64,000 nucleotides of DNA from Limnohabitans sp. 2KL-51 (GCF_003063645.1 NZ_NESJ01000018.1:16600-80599), one strand, 5' to 3'. Shown: positions 1 to 9,207, counted from the stretch's first letter. Made by a program: numbers and translations. The notes: a model not told the origin generated them from the sequence alone.

Positions 1-48
1 ATCTGTCCGGTTTTTCCGGCACTTTCATTTCATACACAAGAGTTTTCC

Positions 49-528
49 ATGACCGATACCGCTGTCACCCCCGCCACCGAAATCCAAACCCCCGTGTTCC
101 AGATTCAGCGTGTTTACCTGAAAGAGGCTTCGCTGGAGCAACCCAATTCGCCGGGCATCTTGCTGGACCAGCAGCAGCCCAACGTGGACATCCAGTTGGG
201 CGTGGAGGCCACACCCGTGGCCGAGGGTGTTTTTGAGGTCTGCGTGACCGCTACCGTGCACACCAAAATCGGCGACAAGACCGTGTTCTTGGTCGAGTGC
301 AAGCAGGGCGGTATTTTTGAAATCCGCAATCTGCCCGACGACCAGATGGGTCCCGTCATGGGCATCGCTTGCCCACAAATTGTGTACCCCTATCTGCGCG
401 GCAACGTGGCCGACCTGATCACGCGTGCCGGCTTTCCGCCGGTGCACTTGGCCGAGATCAACTTCCAGGCCATGTACGAGCAGCAACAAGTCCAGCAAGC
501 CGAGCAGGCCGCTGCGATCACGCAGTAA
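49..528 (+). CDS. secB: Protein-export chaperone SecB
   Basis: A 159-aa acidic protein that matches SecB along its whole length, including the central beta-rich segment (residues about 15-145) and a Gln/Ala-rich acidic tail. SecB is a cytosolic homotetrameric chaperone that keeps preproteins unfolded and hands them to SecA. The ATG at 49 follows an AAGAG ribosome-binding sequence. gpsA starts 24 bp downstream on the same strand, the usual secB-gpsA order in proteobacteria, so the two are probably cotranscribed. The promoter must lie in or before the first 48 bases. Confidence 0.97.
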   Translation: MTDTAVTPATEIQTPVFQIQRVYLKEASLEQPNSPGILLDQQQPNVDIQLGVEATPVAEGVFEVCVTATVHTKIGDKTVFLVECKQGGIFEIRNLPDDQMGPVMGIACPQIVYPYLRGNVADLITRAGFPPVHLAEINFQAMYEQQQVQQAEQAAAITQ

Positions 529-552
529 GCCAGACCGAGGTTCAGCCGGACC

Positions 553-1554
553 ATGCACATCACCCTCATTGGTGCCGGCGCTTGGGGCACTGCCATGGCT
601 TTGGCGGCAGCCCGTCACCCGAGTGGACATGCGGTCACTTTGCACGCCCGCGATGCCGCCCAAGCCGAGGCTTTGCGCTCGCAAAGGCAAAACGCCCGTT
701 ACCTGCCGGGCATCGACTTGCCCGGTTCCCTTGAGATTTCATCGGCCCCTTTGGCGTCTTTGCTGACGTCCTCCACTGACTGCGGCTTGTGGGTCATTGC
801 CACGCCCATGGCGGGTTTGCGCACTGTGCTGACAGCCATGTCGGAGGTGAGCGCGCCTGTGGCATGGCTGTGCAAGGGGCTGGAGTCGGGTACCGGGTTG
901 ATGCCCCATGAGGTGCAGGCCCAGGTGGCCCCGCACCTGATGGCGGGTGCGTTGAGCGGCCCCAGTTTTGCCTTGGAGGTGGCGTGCCAGCAACCCACGG
1001 CTTTGGTGGCTGCCAGTGCCCACGCCAGTGCGCGCAATGCCTTGGTACAGGCTTTCCATGGCCCAGCCTTGCGTGTGTATGCCAACAGCGACATCGTGGG
1101 GGTGGAAGTGGGCGGGGCCGTGAAGAACGTGCTGGCCATCGCCGCGGGCTTGTGCGATGGCCTGGATCTGGGCCTGAATGCGCGGGCTGCCTTGATCACC
1201 CGGGGTTTGGCCGAGATGACGCGCTTGGGCCTGGCGCTGGGGGCCCAGAGCGACACCTTCATGGGTTTGTCTGGCCTGGGGGACCTGGTTTTGACTGCCA
1301 CGGGGGATCTGAGCCGCAACCGCAAAGTGGGTTTGCTGCTGGCCCAAGGCCAGTCGCTCGATCAGGCGGTGACTTCTCTGGGCCATGTGGCCGAGGGTGT
1401 TTACAGCGCCCGCACCGTCTTGCAACGTGCCCGTGCCTTGGGGGTGGACATGCCGATCACCGAGGCCGTGGTGGCTTTGCTGGACGCTCGCCTGAGCGCC
1501 CGTGAGGCTGTGCAGGCCCTGATGGGGCGCGACCCCAAGGGCGAATTCGCCTGA
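553..1554 (+). CDS. gpsA: Glycerol-3-phosphate dehydrogenase [NAD(P)+]
   Basis: A 333-aa cytosolic enzyme that reduces dihydroxyacetone phosphate to sn-glycerol-3-phosphate for phospholipid synthesis. The N-terminal Rossmann motif GAGAWGTA is at residues 7-14. The catalytic lysine falls in a [13 protein letters not shown] segment near residue 191, and the [11 protein letters not shown] signature is present. Length is normal for the family. It sits between secB and rodA with short gaps (24 and 6 bp), so it belongs to the same transcription unit. Confidence 0.97.
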   Translation: MHITLIGAGAWGTAMALAAARHPSGHAVTLHARDAAQAEALRSQRQNARYLPGIDLPGSLEISSAPLASLLTSSTDCGLWVIATPMAGLRTVLTAMSEVSAPVAWLCKGLESGTGLMPHEVQAQVAPHLMAGALSGPSFALEVACQQPTALVAASAHASARNALVQAFHGPALRVYANSDIVGVEVGGAVKNVLAIAAGLCDGLDLGLNARAALITRGLAEMTRLGLALGAQSDTFMGLSGLGDLVLTATGDLSRNRKVGLLLAQGQSLDQAVTSLGHVAEGVYSARTVLQRARALGVDMPITEAVVALLDARLSAREAVQALMGRDPKGEFA

Positions 1555-1560
1555 TTTTCC

Positions 1561-2748
1561 ATGAACAAGATTGCACGCCAGGCCCCGTTGACATCGGCCT
1601 CTGTTTTTCAAAAACACACCGTGTTTCAGCGGATGATGCGCTTGATCGAAGGTTTTGACGGGCCTTTGGCTTTCGCTGTTTTTTTTCTGGCCTGTCTGGG
1701 CATGTTGGTCATGTATTCATCCGGTTATGACCACGGCACGCGCTTTCTTGACCACGGCCGCAACATGTTGATTGCGGGCGCCATCATGTTTGTGGTGGCG
1801 CAGATCCCGCCTTCCAAACTCATGGCTTGGGCGATTCCGGTGTACACCGTGGGTGTGATTTTGCTGGTGGCGGTGGCCCTTTTTGGTATTACCAAAAAAG
1901 GGTCCACGCGCTGGCTCAATTTGGGGGTGGTGATTCAGCCCAGCGAGATCCTCAAGATTGCCTTGCCTCTGATGTTGGCCGCTTGGTTCCAAAAACGCGA
2001 GGGGCAGCTGCGGCCCTTCGATTTTGTGGTGGCGCTGCTGATTTTGGGCATTCCTGTGGGCTTGATCATGAAGCAGCCCGACCTGGGCACCTCTTTGCTG
2101 GTGCTGGCGGCGGGCTTGGCTGTGATTTTCTTTGCCGGGATCAAGTGGCGGTGGATTTTGCCGCCCGTTGGTTTGGGGTTGGTGGGCATCGTGGCGCTGG
2201 TGATCATGGAGCCCAGCCTGTGCCAGCCTGATGTGGATTGGCATGTGCTGCGCGAGTACCAACGCCAAAGGGTGTGCACCTTGCTGGACCCTGGCCGTGA
2301 CCCGCTGGGCAAGGGTTTTCACATCATCCAGGGCATGATCGCCATTGGATCGGGCGGTTTTTGGGGCAAGGGATTCATGCAGGGCACACAAACCCACTTG
2401 GAGTTCATTCCAGAGCGCACCACCGACTTTATTTTTGCGGCCTTGGGTGAAGAGTTCGGCCTGCTCGGGGGCTTGCTTTTGCTGGCCAGTTTGTTCTTCC
2501 TGATTTACCGGGCCTTGGTCATTGCCATGCAGGCGCCCACCTTGTTCAGCCGTTTGTTGGCGGGCAGCATGGCCATGATTTTTTTCACCTATGCCTTTGT
2601 CAATGTTGGTATGGTCAGCGGTATCTTGCCGGTGGTAGGTGTGCCCTTGCCGTTCATCAGTTACGGCGGCACGGCCATGGTGACCTTGGGGCTGGCTTTA
2701 GGAATTTTGATGTCGATTGCGAAATCCAAACAACTGGTGCAAACATGA
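1561..2748 (+). CDS. rodA: Peptidoglycan glycosyltransferase RodA (SEDS family)
   Basis: A 395-aa polytopic membrane protein of the RodA/FtsW/SpoVE family, which polymerises lipid II during cell elongation. About ten hydrophobic segments are visible. RodA-type signatures include GSTRWLNLG, QPSEILKIALPL, PDLGTSL, GKGFHIIQGMIAIGSGG and FIPERTTDFIFAALGEEFGLLG, which separate it from FtsW. A later ATG at 1633 is possible, but the ATG at 1561 keeps tight spacing to gpsA. It is unusual in not being next to mrdA/mreBCD inside this window. Its stop overlaps the next start by 4 bp. Confidence 0.93.
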   Translation: MNKIARQAPLTSASVFQKHTVFQRMMRLIEGFDGPLAFAVFFLACLGMLVMYSSGYDHGTRFLDHGRNMLIAGAIMFVVAQIPPSKLMAWAIPVYTVGVILLVAVALFGITKKGSTRWLNLGVVIQPSEILKIALPLMLAAWFQKREGQLRPFDFVVALLILGIPVGLIMKQPDLGTSLLVLAAGLAVIFFAGIKWRWILPPVGLGLVGIVALVIMEPSLCQPDVDWHVLREYQRQRVCTLLDPGRDPLGKGFHIIQGMIAIGSGGFWGKGFMQGTQTHLEFIPERTTDFIFAALGEEFGLLGGLLLLASLFFLIYRALVIAMQAPTLFSRLLAGSMAMIFFTYAFVNVGMVSGILPVVGVPLPFISYGGTAMVTLGLALGILMSIAKSKQLVQT

Positions 2749-3632
2749 CAAATCTCACGCAGGTCGCTGTGGTAGGCGCGGGCAACATGGGCGGTGGCAT
2801 GCTGGCCCGTTTGCTGGGTCTGGGCTGGTCGGTGGCGGTGCGTGACATCGACCCACGGGTTCAGTCGCAGGCGGTGGCCTTGGGGGCGGTCGCTTGTGGG
2901 TCTGCCATGGAGGCCGCCCGCATGCTGGCGCCCGATGGCGTTTTGATGGTGGTTGTGGTGGATGCTGCGCAAACTGAGGCGGTGCTTTGGGGCGAGGGGG
3001 GCGCTGGCCCGGTGCTGAAACCGGGTCAGTCGGTGATGCTGTGTCCAACCTTGGGACCTGCCACGGTGCAAAGCCAGGCTGAGCGTTTGGCACCCATGGG
3101 CATTGACTTCATCGATGCCCCCATGTCCGGGGGGCCTGTGCGGGCCCAAGAGGGCACCATGAGTTTGATGGTGGCTTGTTCCGATGCGGTGTGGCAGCGC
3201 AGCCAGAAGCTGTTGACCGCCTTGAGCCAGCAAGTTTTTCGCGTGGGAACCCGCGCAGGAGACGGCGCCCGCACCAAGCTGGTCAACAATTTGCTGGCCG
3301 CGGTGAATCTGGCGGGCGCTGCCGAAGCCATGGCCCTGGCCGAGCGTCTGGGGCTGGACCCTGCCGCCACGCTGTCGGTCATTGAAGCGTCCAGTGGTCA
3401 AAGCTGGATTGGCTCGGACCGGATGCGACGGGCTTTGGCAGGGGATTTCGAGCCCCGTGCCCACGTCACTTTGTTGGCCAAAGACACGGGCTTGGCGGTG
3501 CAGGCCGCTGACGATGTGGCCTTTGATCCCCCTTTGGGTCGTTTGGCGCGGGACTTGTTTGCACAAGCCCTGGGGCGGGGTTGGGCCGATCTGGACGATG
3601 CGGCCTTGCTCAAACTCATGCGCCAGCGCTGA
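2745..3632 (+). CDS. NAD(P)-dependent oxidoreductase, 3-hydroxyisobutyrate dehydrogenase family
   Basis: A 295-aa beta-hydroxyacid dehydrogenase. Features seen are an N-terminal dinucleotide fold GAGNMGGGM (residues 10-18), the substrate-binding signature DAPMSGGPVRAQEG, and the catalytic-lysine helix GDGARTKLVNNLLAAVN. Members oxidise 3-hydroxyisobutyrate, tartronate semialdehyde or related short 3-hydroxyacids; the sequence alone does not tell which. The start overlaps the rodA stop as ATGA, so the gene is translationally coupled to rodA although no functional link to cell-wall synthesis is known. Confidence 0.88.
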   Translation: MTNLTQVAVVGAGNMGGGMLARLLGLGWSVAVRDIDPRVQSQAVALGAVACGSAMEAARMLAPDGVLMVVVVDAAQTEAVLWGEGGAGPVLKPGQSVMLCPTLGPATVQSQAERLAPMGIDFIDAPMSGGPVRAQEGTMSLMVACSDAVWQRSQKLLTALSQQVFRVGTRAGDGARTKLVNNLLAAVNLAGAAEAMALAERLGLDPAATLSVIEASSGQSWIGSDRMRRALAGDFEPRAHVTLLAKDTGLAVQAADDVAFDPPLGRLARDLFAQALGRGWADLDDAALLKLMRQR

Positions 3633-3707
3633 AGCAGCGGCTTGCCGGGGACATCGGGTGCTGTCCGGCGTGGGCAAGGGTCTTGATCCGTGCCTACAAT
3701 GGCTTCC

Positions 3708-5168
3708 ATGATTTCACGCGAACCCACCATTGAACGCTTGGCCACGGCCAAGTCCCTGTTGCTTGACCCGTTTGGTCTCGACGAATCCCATCTGACTCAA
3801 GCCCTGAACGCCATCAAGGCGCATGCGGTGGACGACGCTGATCTGTACTTTCAGTACACGCGATCTGAAGGCTGGAGCCTGGAAGAGGGCATCGTCAAGA
3901 CCGGCAGCTTCAGCATCGACCAAGGTGTGGGCGTGCGGGCTGTCTCGGGCGAGAAAACCGCTTTCGCGTACTCGGACGACATTTCCGAAGCCTCCTTGAT
4001 GGACGCGGCCATGACGGTGCGCTCCATTGCGTCTGCCGCGCAAAACAAGCGCATCAAGGTGCCAGCACGCAAGATTTCAGCCAGCCGTTCGCTCTACCCC
4101 GCGCTGGACCCGATGTCCACGCTGGACAGTACGGCCAAAGTGAACTTGTTGGGCCATGTGGAAAAAATCGCCCGTGCCAAAGACCCCCGTGTGGTGCAGG
4201 TCATGGCAGGGCTGGCCACCGAATACGACGTGGTCATGGTGGCCCGCGCCGATGGCACGCTGGCGGCCGATGTGCGGCCTTTGATTCGTTTGTCCGTGAC
4301 GGTGATCGCCGAGCAAAATGGCCGCCGGGAAGTGGGCAGTGCCGGCGGCGGTGGCCGCTTTGGCCTGGCCTATTTTGACGACAACATGGTTGAAAGCTAT
4401 GTACAAGAAGCCGTGTCGGCGGCGCTCATCAACCTCGAAGCCCGCCCCGCGCCCGCAGGCGAGATGACCGTGGTGTTGGGCAATGGCTGGCCCGGCGTGT
4501 TGCTGCACGAAGCCGTGGGCCACGGGCTGGAGGGCGACTTCAACCGCAAGGGCTCGAGCGCTTTCAGCGGCCGCATTGGTGAGCGCGTAGCGGCCAAGGG
4601 CGTCACCGTGCTGGATGACGGCACCATGGCCGACCGCCGTGGCTCGCTGAATGTGGACGACGAAGGCCACGCCAGCCAAAAGAACGTGCTGATTGAAGAC
4701 GGCATTTTGCGTGGCTACATCCAGGACTCGATGAACGCGCGCCTGATGGGCGTCAAGCCCACGGGCAATGGCCGCCGCGAAAGCTACGCCCATGTGCCCA
4801 TGCCGCGCATGACCAACACTTACATGCTGAGCGGCGACAAGAGCGCCGAAGAAATCGTGGCCAGCATCAAAAAAGGCCTGTACGCCACCAACTTTGCGGG
4901 TGGCCAAGTGGACATCACCAGCGGCAAGTTTGTGTTCTCGGCCAGCCAAGCTTATTGGGTGGAAAACGGCAAGATCCAATATCCGGTCAAAGGTGCGACC
5001 TTGATTGGTAGCGGGCCTGAGTCGCTCAAAAAGATCAGCATGATCGGCAACGACATGAAGCTCGACTCGGGCGTGGGCACCTGCGGCAAAGAAGGCCAGA
5101 GCGTGCCGGTGGGTGTGGGTCAGCCGACTTTGCGCATTGAAGGCCTGACCGTCGGAGGCACGGCCTGA
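3708..5168 (+). CDS. tldD: Metalloprotease TldD
   Basis: A protein of about 486 aa matching TldD (PmbA/TldD family), the partner of TldE/PmbA in a zinc-dependent proteolytic complex involved in peptide maturation and degradation. The metal-binding motif HEAVGH lies near residues 267-272, followed by the conserved YAHVPMPRMTNTYM segment and the C-terminal ASQAYWVENGKIQYPVKGATLIG. Three in-frame starts exist: GTG 3690, ATG 3699 and ATG 3708. I prefer 3708 because a TACAAT box at 3695-3700 would place transcription start almost on this ATG. No pmbA/tldE partner is in the window. Confidence 0.95.
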   Translation: MISREPTIERLATAKSLLLDPFGLDESHLTQALNAIKAHAVDDADLYFQYTRSEGWSLEEGIVKTGSFSIDQGVGVRAVSGEKTAFAYSDDISEASLMDAAMTVRSIASAAQNKRIKVPARKISASRSLYPALDPMSTLDSTAKVNLLGHVEKIARAKDPRVVQVMAGLATEYDVVMVARADGTLAADVRPLIRLSVTVIAEQNGRREVGSAGGGGRFGLAYFDDNMVESYVQEAVSAALINLEARPAPAGEMTVVLGNGWPGVLLHEAVGHGLEGDFNRKGSSAFSGRIGERVAAKGVTVLDDGTMADRRGSLNVDDEGHASQKNVLIEDGILRGYIQDSMNARLMGVKPTGNGRRESYAHVPMPRMTNTYMLSGDKSAEEIVASIKKGLYATNFAGGQVDITSGKFVFSASQAYWVENGKIQYPVKGATLIGSGPESLKKISMIGNDMKLDSGVGTCGKEGQSVPVGVGQPTLRIEGLTVGGTA

Positions 5169-5237
5169 AGTCCTGTCCGGGTTTGCCCTCGGGCGGGGCT
5201 GTCATGAAGCGTCATAAACCTGTGATACATTGAACCC

Positions 5238-5312
5238 ATGTCTTCGCGCACCGCCTTTTACTTTTTTTATTTTGGATTCTCAGTCCCCGGCGGACGAGAG
5301 GCGAGCGCATAA
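5238..5312 (+). CDS. Phe/Tyr-rich leader peptide of the DAHP synthase attenuator
   Basis: A 24-codon ORF (ATG 5238, TAA 5310) in the intergenic region before the DAHP synthase gene. Residues 7-14 read FYFFYFGF: five phenylalanine and two tyrosine codons among eight, which chance would rarely give just upstream of an aromatic-pathway gene. It is followed by mutually exclusive antiterminator and terminator helices. Such leader peptides let ribosome stalling at scarce charged tRNA-Phe or tRNA-Tyr decide between termination and read-through. No strong Shine-Dalgarno is visible; a TACATT box 6 bp before the ATG may be a promoter -10 element. Confidence 0.82.
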   Translation: MSSRTAFYFFYFGFSVPGGREASA

Positions 5313-5368
5313 GCACCCGAATATCTCGATACATACCGCCGGAGCCCCAAAGCCCGGCGGTTTTTTTT
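5287..5368 (+). promoter_or_regulatory. Transcription attenuator (antiterminator/terminator) upstream of DAHP synthase
   Basis: The terminator is a 7-bp GC stem, CCGCCGG (5336-5342) with CCGGCGG (5354-5360), an 11-nt loop and eight T (5361-5368). The same CCGCCGG can instead pair with an upstream CCGGCGG at 5287-5293, inside codons 17-19 of the leader peptide. A ribosome stalled on the Phe/Tyr run (5256-5279) could leave 5287-5293 free to form the antiterminator. A ribosome reaching the stop at 5310 would cover it and allow termination. The fold is inferred by hand from complementarity. Confidence 0.8.
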
Positions 5369-5396
5369 CACCTTTTTTCAATTTGAGGAGTCCACG

Positions 5397-6518
5397 ATGA
5401 ACGCCAAAACCACTGCCCCTGAGAGCTGGTATCCGAATGCCGCCGACCGTACAGGCCAGACCGACGACGAACGCATCAAGGACATCACCGTGCTCCCACC
5501 GCCAGAACATTTGATCCGATTCTTTCCGATTGCCGGCACGGCAACGGAAACCCTGATCTCCCAAACCCGCAAAGCCATTCAAAAAATCGTGCACGGCAAT
5601 GACGACCGACTGCTCGTCATCATCGGCCCTTGTTCGATCCACGACCCGGCCGCGGCGCTGGATTACGCCCGCCGCTTGAAGCCTTTGCGAGAAAAATACG
5701 CTGACACACTGGAAATCGTGATGCGTGTGTACTTCGAAAAGCCCCGCACCACCGTGGGCTGGAAGGGCCTGATCAACGATCCTTACCTGGACGAGAGCTA
5801 CCGCATCGACGAAGGTCTGCGCATCGCACGCCAGCTGCTGATCGAGATCAACCGCCAGGGCGTGCCCGCCGGCAGCGAGTTCCTGGACGTGATCTCGCCC
5901 CAATACATTGGCGACCTCATCAGCTGGGGCGCCATCGGTGCGCGAACGACCGAAAGTCAAGTGCACCGCGAGCTGGCCTCTGGCTTGTCGGCACCCATCG
6001 GCTTCAAAAACGGCACCGACGGCAACATCAAGATCGCGACCGATGCGATTCAGGCTGCGGCCCGTGGCCACCACTTTTTGTCGGTGCACAAGAACGGCCA
6101 GGTCGCCATCGTGCAAACCCAGGGCAACCAGGACTGCCACGTGATTTTACGAGGTGGCAAAGCGCCCAACTACGACGCCGAAAGCGTGACCTCCGCCTGC
6201 AAGGAACTCGAAGCCGCCAAGCTGCCCGCCACCTTGATGGTGGATTGCAGCCACGCCAACAGCAGCAAAAAGCACGAGCGCCAGATCGATGTGGCCAAAG
6301 ACATTGCCACGCAAATCAGCGGTGGCTCACGCCAGGTGTTTGGCGTCATGGTCGAGAGCCACATCGTGGACGGTGCCCAAAAGTTCACGCCCGGCCAGCA
6401 CGATGTGGCCAAGCTGACCTACGGCCAGAGCATCACCGACGCCTGCATTGGCTGGGACGACAGTGTGGGCGTGTTGCAGGTGCTGTCGAATGCGGTGAAG
6501 GTACGTCGCGCCCGCTAA
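5397..6518 (+). CDS. aroG: 3-deoxy-7-phosphoheptulonate (DAHP) synthase, class I
   Basis: A 373-aa class I DAHP synthase (AroF/AroG/AroH family) that condenses phosphoenolpyruvate with erythrose 4-phosphate, the first step of the shikimate pathway. Metal and substrate signatures are present: GPCSIHDP, RVYFEKPRTTVGWKGL, GARTTESQ, GFKNGTDG, DCSHANS, MVESHI and DACIGW. Whether it is Phe- or Tyr-inhibited cannot be read safely. The ATG follows a GAGGAG ribosome-binding site about 7 bp upstream. The preceding Phe/Tyr leader peptide and attenuator indicate transcriptional control by aromatic amino-acid supply. Confidence 0.95.
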   Translation: MNAKTTAPESWYPNAADRTGQTDDERIKDITVLPPPEHLIRFFPIAGTATETLISQTRKAIQKIVHGNDDRLLVIIGPCSIHDPAAALDYARRLKPLREKYADTLEIVMRVYFEKPRTTVGWKGLINDPYLDESYRIDEGLRIARQLLIEINRQGVPAGSEFLDVISPQYIGDLISWGAIGARTTESQVHRELASGLSAPIGFKNGTDGNIKIATDAIQAAARGHHFLSVHKNGQVAIVQTQGNQDCHVILRGGKAPNYDAESVTSACKELEAAKLPATLMVDCSHANSSKKHERQIDVAKDIATQISGGSRQVFGVMVESHIVDGAQKFTPGQHDVAKLTYGQSITDACIGWDDSVGVLQVLSNAVKVRRAR

Positions 6519-6637
6519 AGCATGCGAAGACCCCCTGTTTTGTCTTCCCGGGCAAAGACTCGGGATCCATGGTTCAGAGCTGCCCTTTGCAAAAGCCAGC
6601 TGCCCACTCTGAATCCCGGATCAAGCCCTGTCTGAAA

Positions 6638-8005
6638 TCATTCGGCCAAGGCTTCCAGCAGCTTGGCGTGGATGCCGCCAAACCCACCGTTGCTCATGCA
6701 CAGCAGGTGGTCGCCGGGCCTCACTTGCGCCAGCACTTGGGCGATGACCTCGTGAATGTTGGTACCTACTAGCGCTTTGAGGCCCATGGGTGCAAGCGCG
6801 GCGGCAGCGTCCCAACCCAGACCCCCTGAATGGCAAAACGCCAGATCGGCCTCTTCGAGGCTCCAAGGCAGTTGCGCTTTCATGCTGCCCAGCTTCATGG
6901 TGTTGCTGCGCGGCTCAAAAATCGCGAGGATGCGGGCATCGCCCACTTGACGGCGCAGGCCGTTGACGGTGGTGCGGATGGCGGTGGGGTGGTGGGCAAA
7001 GTCGTCATAGACGGTAACGCTCCTGACTTGGCCGCGCACTTCCATGCGGCGCTTGACGTTTTCAAAGCTGGCCAGCGCCTGTGCGGCAACGGCAGGGTTC
7101 ACCCCCACATGCTCTGCGGCTGCAATGGTCGCCAGCGCATTGAGTTGGTTGTGCACGCCGCCAATGACCCATTTCACTTCGGCTACGGGCTTTTCGGCCT
7201 GCAAGACCTTGAAATGCGAGGGCTCGCCTTCGGCCACAAAATCACACACCGTCGAGCCAAAGGTGCGCACTTCGCTCCAGCAGCCCTGGCCCAACACGCG
7301 GGTCAGGCTTTCTTCCAGGCCATTGACGACCACCCGACCAGACCCGGGCACGGTACGAACCAGGTGGTGGAACTGGCGCTCGATGGCGGCCAGGTCGTCA
7401 AAGATGTCGGCGTGGTCAAACTCCAGGTTGTTCAGGATGGCGGTGCGCGGGCGGTAGTGCACGAATTTGCTGCGCTTGTCGAAGAAGGCGGTGTCGTACT
7501 CGTCGGCTTCGATCACAAAATACTTTCCAGCACCCAAGCGCGCCGAGACGCCAAAGTTGAGCGGTACGCCGCCGACCAAAAAGCCCGGTTGCAAGCCGGC
7601 TTGCTCCAGCACCCAGGCCAGCATGGAGGTGGTGGTGGTTTTGCCGTGGGTGCCCGCCACGGCCAGCACATGCTGGCCTTGCAAGACGTGATCCGACAGC
7701 CATTGCGGGCCACTGGTGTAGGGCGCACCTGCTTCCAAAATGGCTTCCATCAACGGAAATTTGGGGCTGCCGTCGGGCAGTCGTGCGCGGCTGACCACAT
7801 TCCCGATCACGTACACATCGGGTTTCAAGGCCATTTGTTCGGCGTCAAAGCCTTCGATCAGCTCGATGCCCAAAGCGCGCAATTGGTCGCTCATCGGCGG
7901 GTAAACGCCCGCGTCGCAACCGGTGACACGATGGCCAGCTTCGCGGGCCAGTGCGGCCAAGCCGCCCATGAAGGTGCCGCAGATGCCCAGAATATGTATA
8001 TGCAT
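6638..8005 (-). CDS. mpl: UDP-N-acetylmuramate:L-Ala-gamma-D-Glu-meso-DAP ligase Mpl
   Basis: A 455-aa Mur-ligase-family enzyme that reattaches the recycled tripeptide L-Ala-gamma-D-Glu-meso-DAP to UDP-MurNAc in the cytosol. The N-terminal Rossmann segment HILGICGTFMGG marks it as Mpl rather than MurC. The ATP loop GTHGKTTTTS is near residues 117-126, and the conserved YDDFAHHPTAI and FEPRSNTMK follow. It is convergent with the DAHP synthase gene and divergent from the gene at 8066. The 119-bp gap to the DAHP gene holds an interrupted inverted repeat (6561-6579 with 6607-6618) without a clear T-run. Confidence 0.96.
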   Translation of the reverse strand: MHIHILGICGTFMGGLAALAREAGHRVTGCDAGVYPPMSDQLRALGIELIEGFDAEQMALKPDVYVIGNVVSRARLPDGSPKFPLMEAILEAGAPYTSGPQWLSDHVLQGQHVLAVAGTHGKTTTTSMLAWVLEQAGLQPGFLVGGVPLNFGVSARLGAGKYFVIEADEYDTAFFDKRSKFVHYRPRTAILNNLEFDHADIFDDLAAIERQFHHLVRTVPGSGRVVVNGLEESLTRVLGQGCWSEVRTFGSTVCDFVAEGEPSHFKVLQAEKPVAEVKWVIGGVHNQLNALATIAAAEHVGVNPAVAAQALASFENVKRRMEVRGQVRSVTVYDDFAHHPTAIRTTVNGLRRQVGDARILAIFEPRSNTMKLGSMKAQLPWSLEEADLAFCHSGGLGWDAAAALAPMGLKALVGTNIHEVIAQVLAQVRPGDHLLCMSNGGFGGIHAKLLEALAE

Positions 8006-8065
8006 GCCCGGATTTTAGGGGGGCATCGGCGCGGTCTCGCCTGGGTCGGGTCACAATCGGTGCCC

Positions 8066-8650
8066 ATGAACGACCTTGCCCTTGAAATTGCCGCCACCGC
8101 CGCCCGTTTGGTGGTGGAAGAAGGCCTGGCTTTTGGTCCGGCCAAGCACCGAGCCCTCAAAGAGCTGGGCCTGCCCAGCCGTACGGCCTTGCCCACCAAC
8201 GACGTGGTCGAGACCGAGGTGCGCGACTACATCGCCTTGTTTTGCGCCGACACCCAGCCCGGCGAGTTGCTGGCTTTGCGCGAATTGGCAAAGGTATGGA
8301 TGCAACGCCTGGTCGAATTTCGCCCGCACCTGGGCGGTGCGGTCTGGCAAGGTTGGGCCACCCGCCTGTGCGATGTGGATCTGGCTTTGTTTTGCGACGA
8401 CCCCAAATCGGCTGAGATCGCCTTGATCAACCAAAACCAACGCTACGAAGTGCAAACTGCGCGGGGGCTTCATGGGGACGATGTGGATGTGCTGAGTGTG
8501 CACAGTTTTTGTGACGCGTTGAGCGAAGATGTGGGGGTGCACCTGCGCATTTACGATCTGGACGATCTGCGCGGAGCTTTGCTGCCCGACACGCAAGGCC
8601 GCTCGCCTCGGGGGGATTTGGCGGCCTTGGAGCGCCTGCTGGCGGCATGA
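8066..8650 (+). CDS. Uncharacterised 194-aa protein divergent from mpl
   Basis: I do not recognise the family with confidence. The protein (194 aa, starting MNDLALEIAATAARLVVEEG) is acidic and soluble, without signal peptide or membrane segment. It has a helical N-terminal half that mentions a nucleic-acid- or nucleotide-handling style motif in no obvious way and a C-terminal half rich in Asp/Leu. The start was chosen because upstream sequence in the same frame is only the antisense of mpl, and a CACAAT box ends 8 bp before this ATG. The stop overlaps the possible upstream start of the TlpA-like gene as ATGA, so the two are probably one operon. Confidence 0.7.
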   Translation: MNDLALEIAATAARLVVEEGLAFGPAKHRALKELGLPSRTALPTNDVVETEVRDYIALFCADTQPGELLALRELAKVWMQRLVEFRPHLGGAVWQGWATRLCDVDLALFCDDPKSAEIALINQNQRYEVQTARGLHGDDVDVLSVHSFCDALSEDVGVHLRIYDLDDLRGALLPDTQGRSPRGDLAALERLLAA

Positions 8651-8664
8651 AAGACAATGCCATC

Positions 8665-9207
8665 ATGAATCAACCAATTGAAAACGGGTCCAGACGCCAT
8701 CTGATTTGGGGTGCCGGTGCGGCGGCCCTTGTGGCCGGAGTCGGCGTGGCTTTGCGGCGTTTTGAGCCTCAAGAGGTGGTGGATGCGGTGAAGCACCCAT
8801 TTTGGAGTCAGCAGTTCGAGGCGCCCGGGGGCGAAGCCTTGAGCATGGCTAGTTTTCAGGGTAAACCCTTGCTCCTGAACTTTTGGGCCACTTGGTGCCC
8901 ACCATGCATCGAAGAGTTGCCTCTGATTGACGCCTTCTGGCGCAAAAACACCGCGATTGGGCATCAAGTGGTGGCTCTGGCCATTGACCAGCCCAGTGCG
9001 GTGCGCAAGTTCCTCTCCAAGCAGCCATTGGGTTTCCCGGTGGGACTGGCCGGACTGGAAGGCACCCAATTGGCCAAGTCCTTGGGCAATGCGGTGGGTG
9101 GCTTGCCTTTTACCGTGTTTTTCAAGGCAGATGGCAGCATTTGGCGACAAAAGATGGGTCAACTCACGTCTGACGATCTGATGCAGTGGCGCGGCGCTGT
9201 CTCCTGA
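8665..9207 (+). CDS. TlpA/ResA-like membrane-anchored thiol:disulfide oxidoreductase
   Basis: A thioredoxin-fold protein of about 180 aa. The N-terminus has one hydrophobic anchor (residues about 12-30, [19 protein letters not shown] region), and the periplasmic domain carries the redox motif WCPPC within [15 protein letters not shown]. TlpA/ResA-type proteins reduce disulfides of apocytochromes or other exported proteins. Two starts are possible: ATG 8647, overlapping the previous stop as ATGA, and ATG 8665, preceded by a GACAAT box. The second gives a more usual short cytosolic tail. Substrate is not evident from context. Confidence 0.87.
   Translation: MNQPIENGSRRHLIWGAGAAALVAGVGVALRRFEPQEVVDAVKHPFWSQQFEAPGGEALSMASFQGKPLLLNFWATWCPPCIEELPLIDAFWRKNTAIGHQVVALAIDQPSAVRKFLSKQPLGFPVGLAGLEGTQLAKSLGNAVGGLPFTVFFKADGSIWRQKMGQLTSDDLMQWRGAVS

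Noticed and set aside
6561..6618. Intrinsic terminator between the DAHP synthase gene and mpl
   Set aside because: The arms (CGGGAT...TTCAGAG with CTCTGAATCCCG) need a 6-base bulge and a 27-base loop and no T-run follows.
6830..8065. Long plus-strand reading frame opposite mpl that is continuous with the gene at 8066
   Set aside because: It is the antisense of well-conserved mpl codons; GC-rich codon bias leaves the opposite frame open. Protein similarity starts only at 8066.
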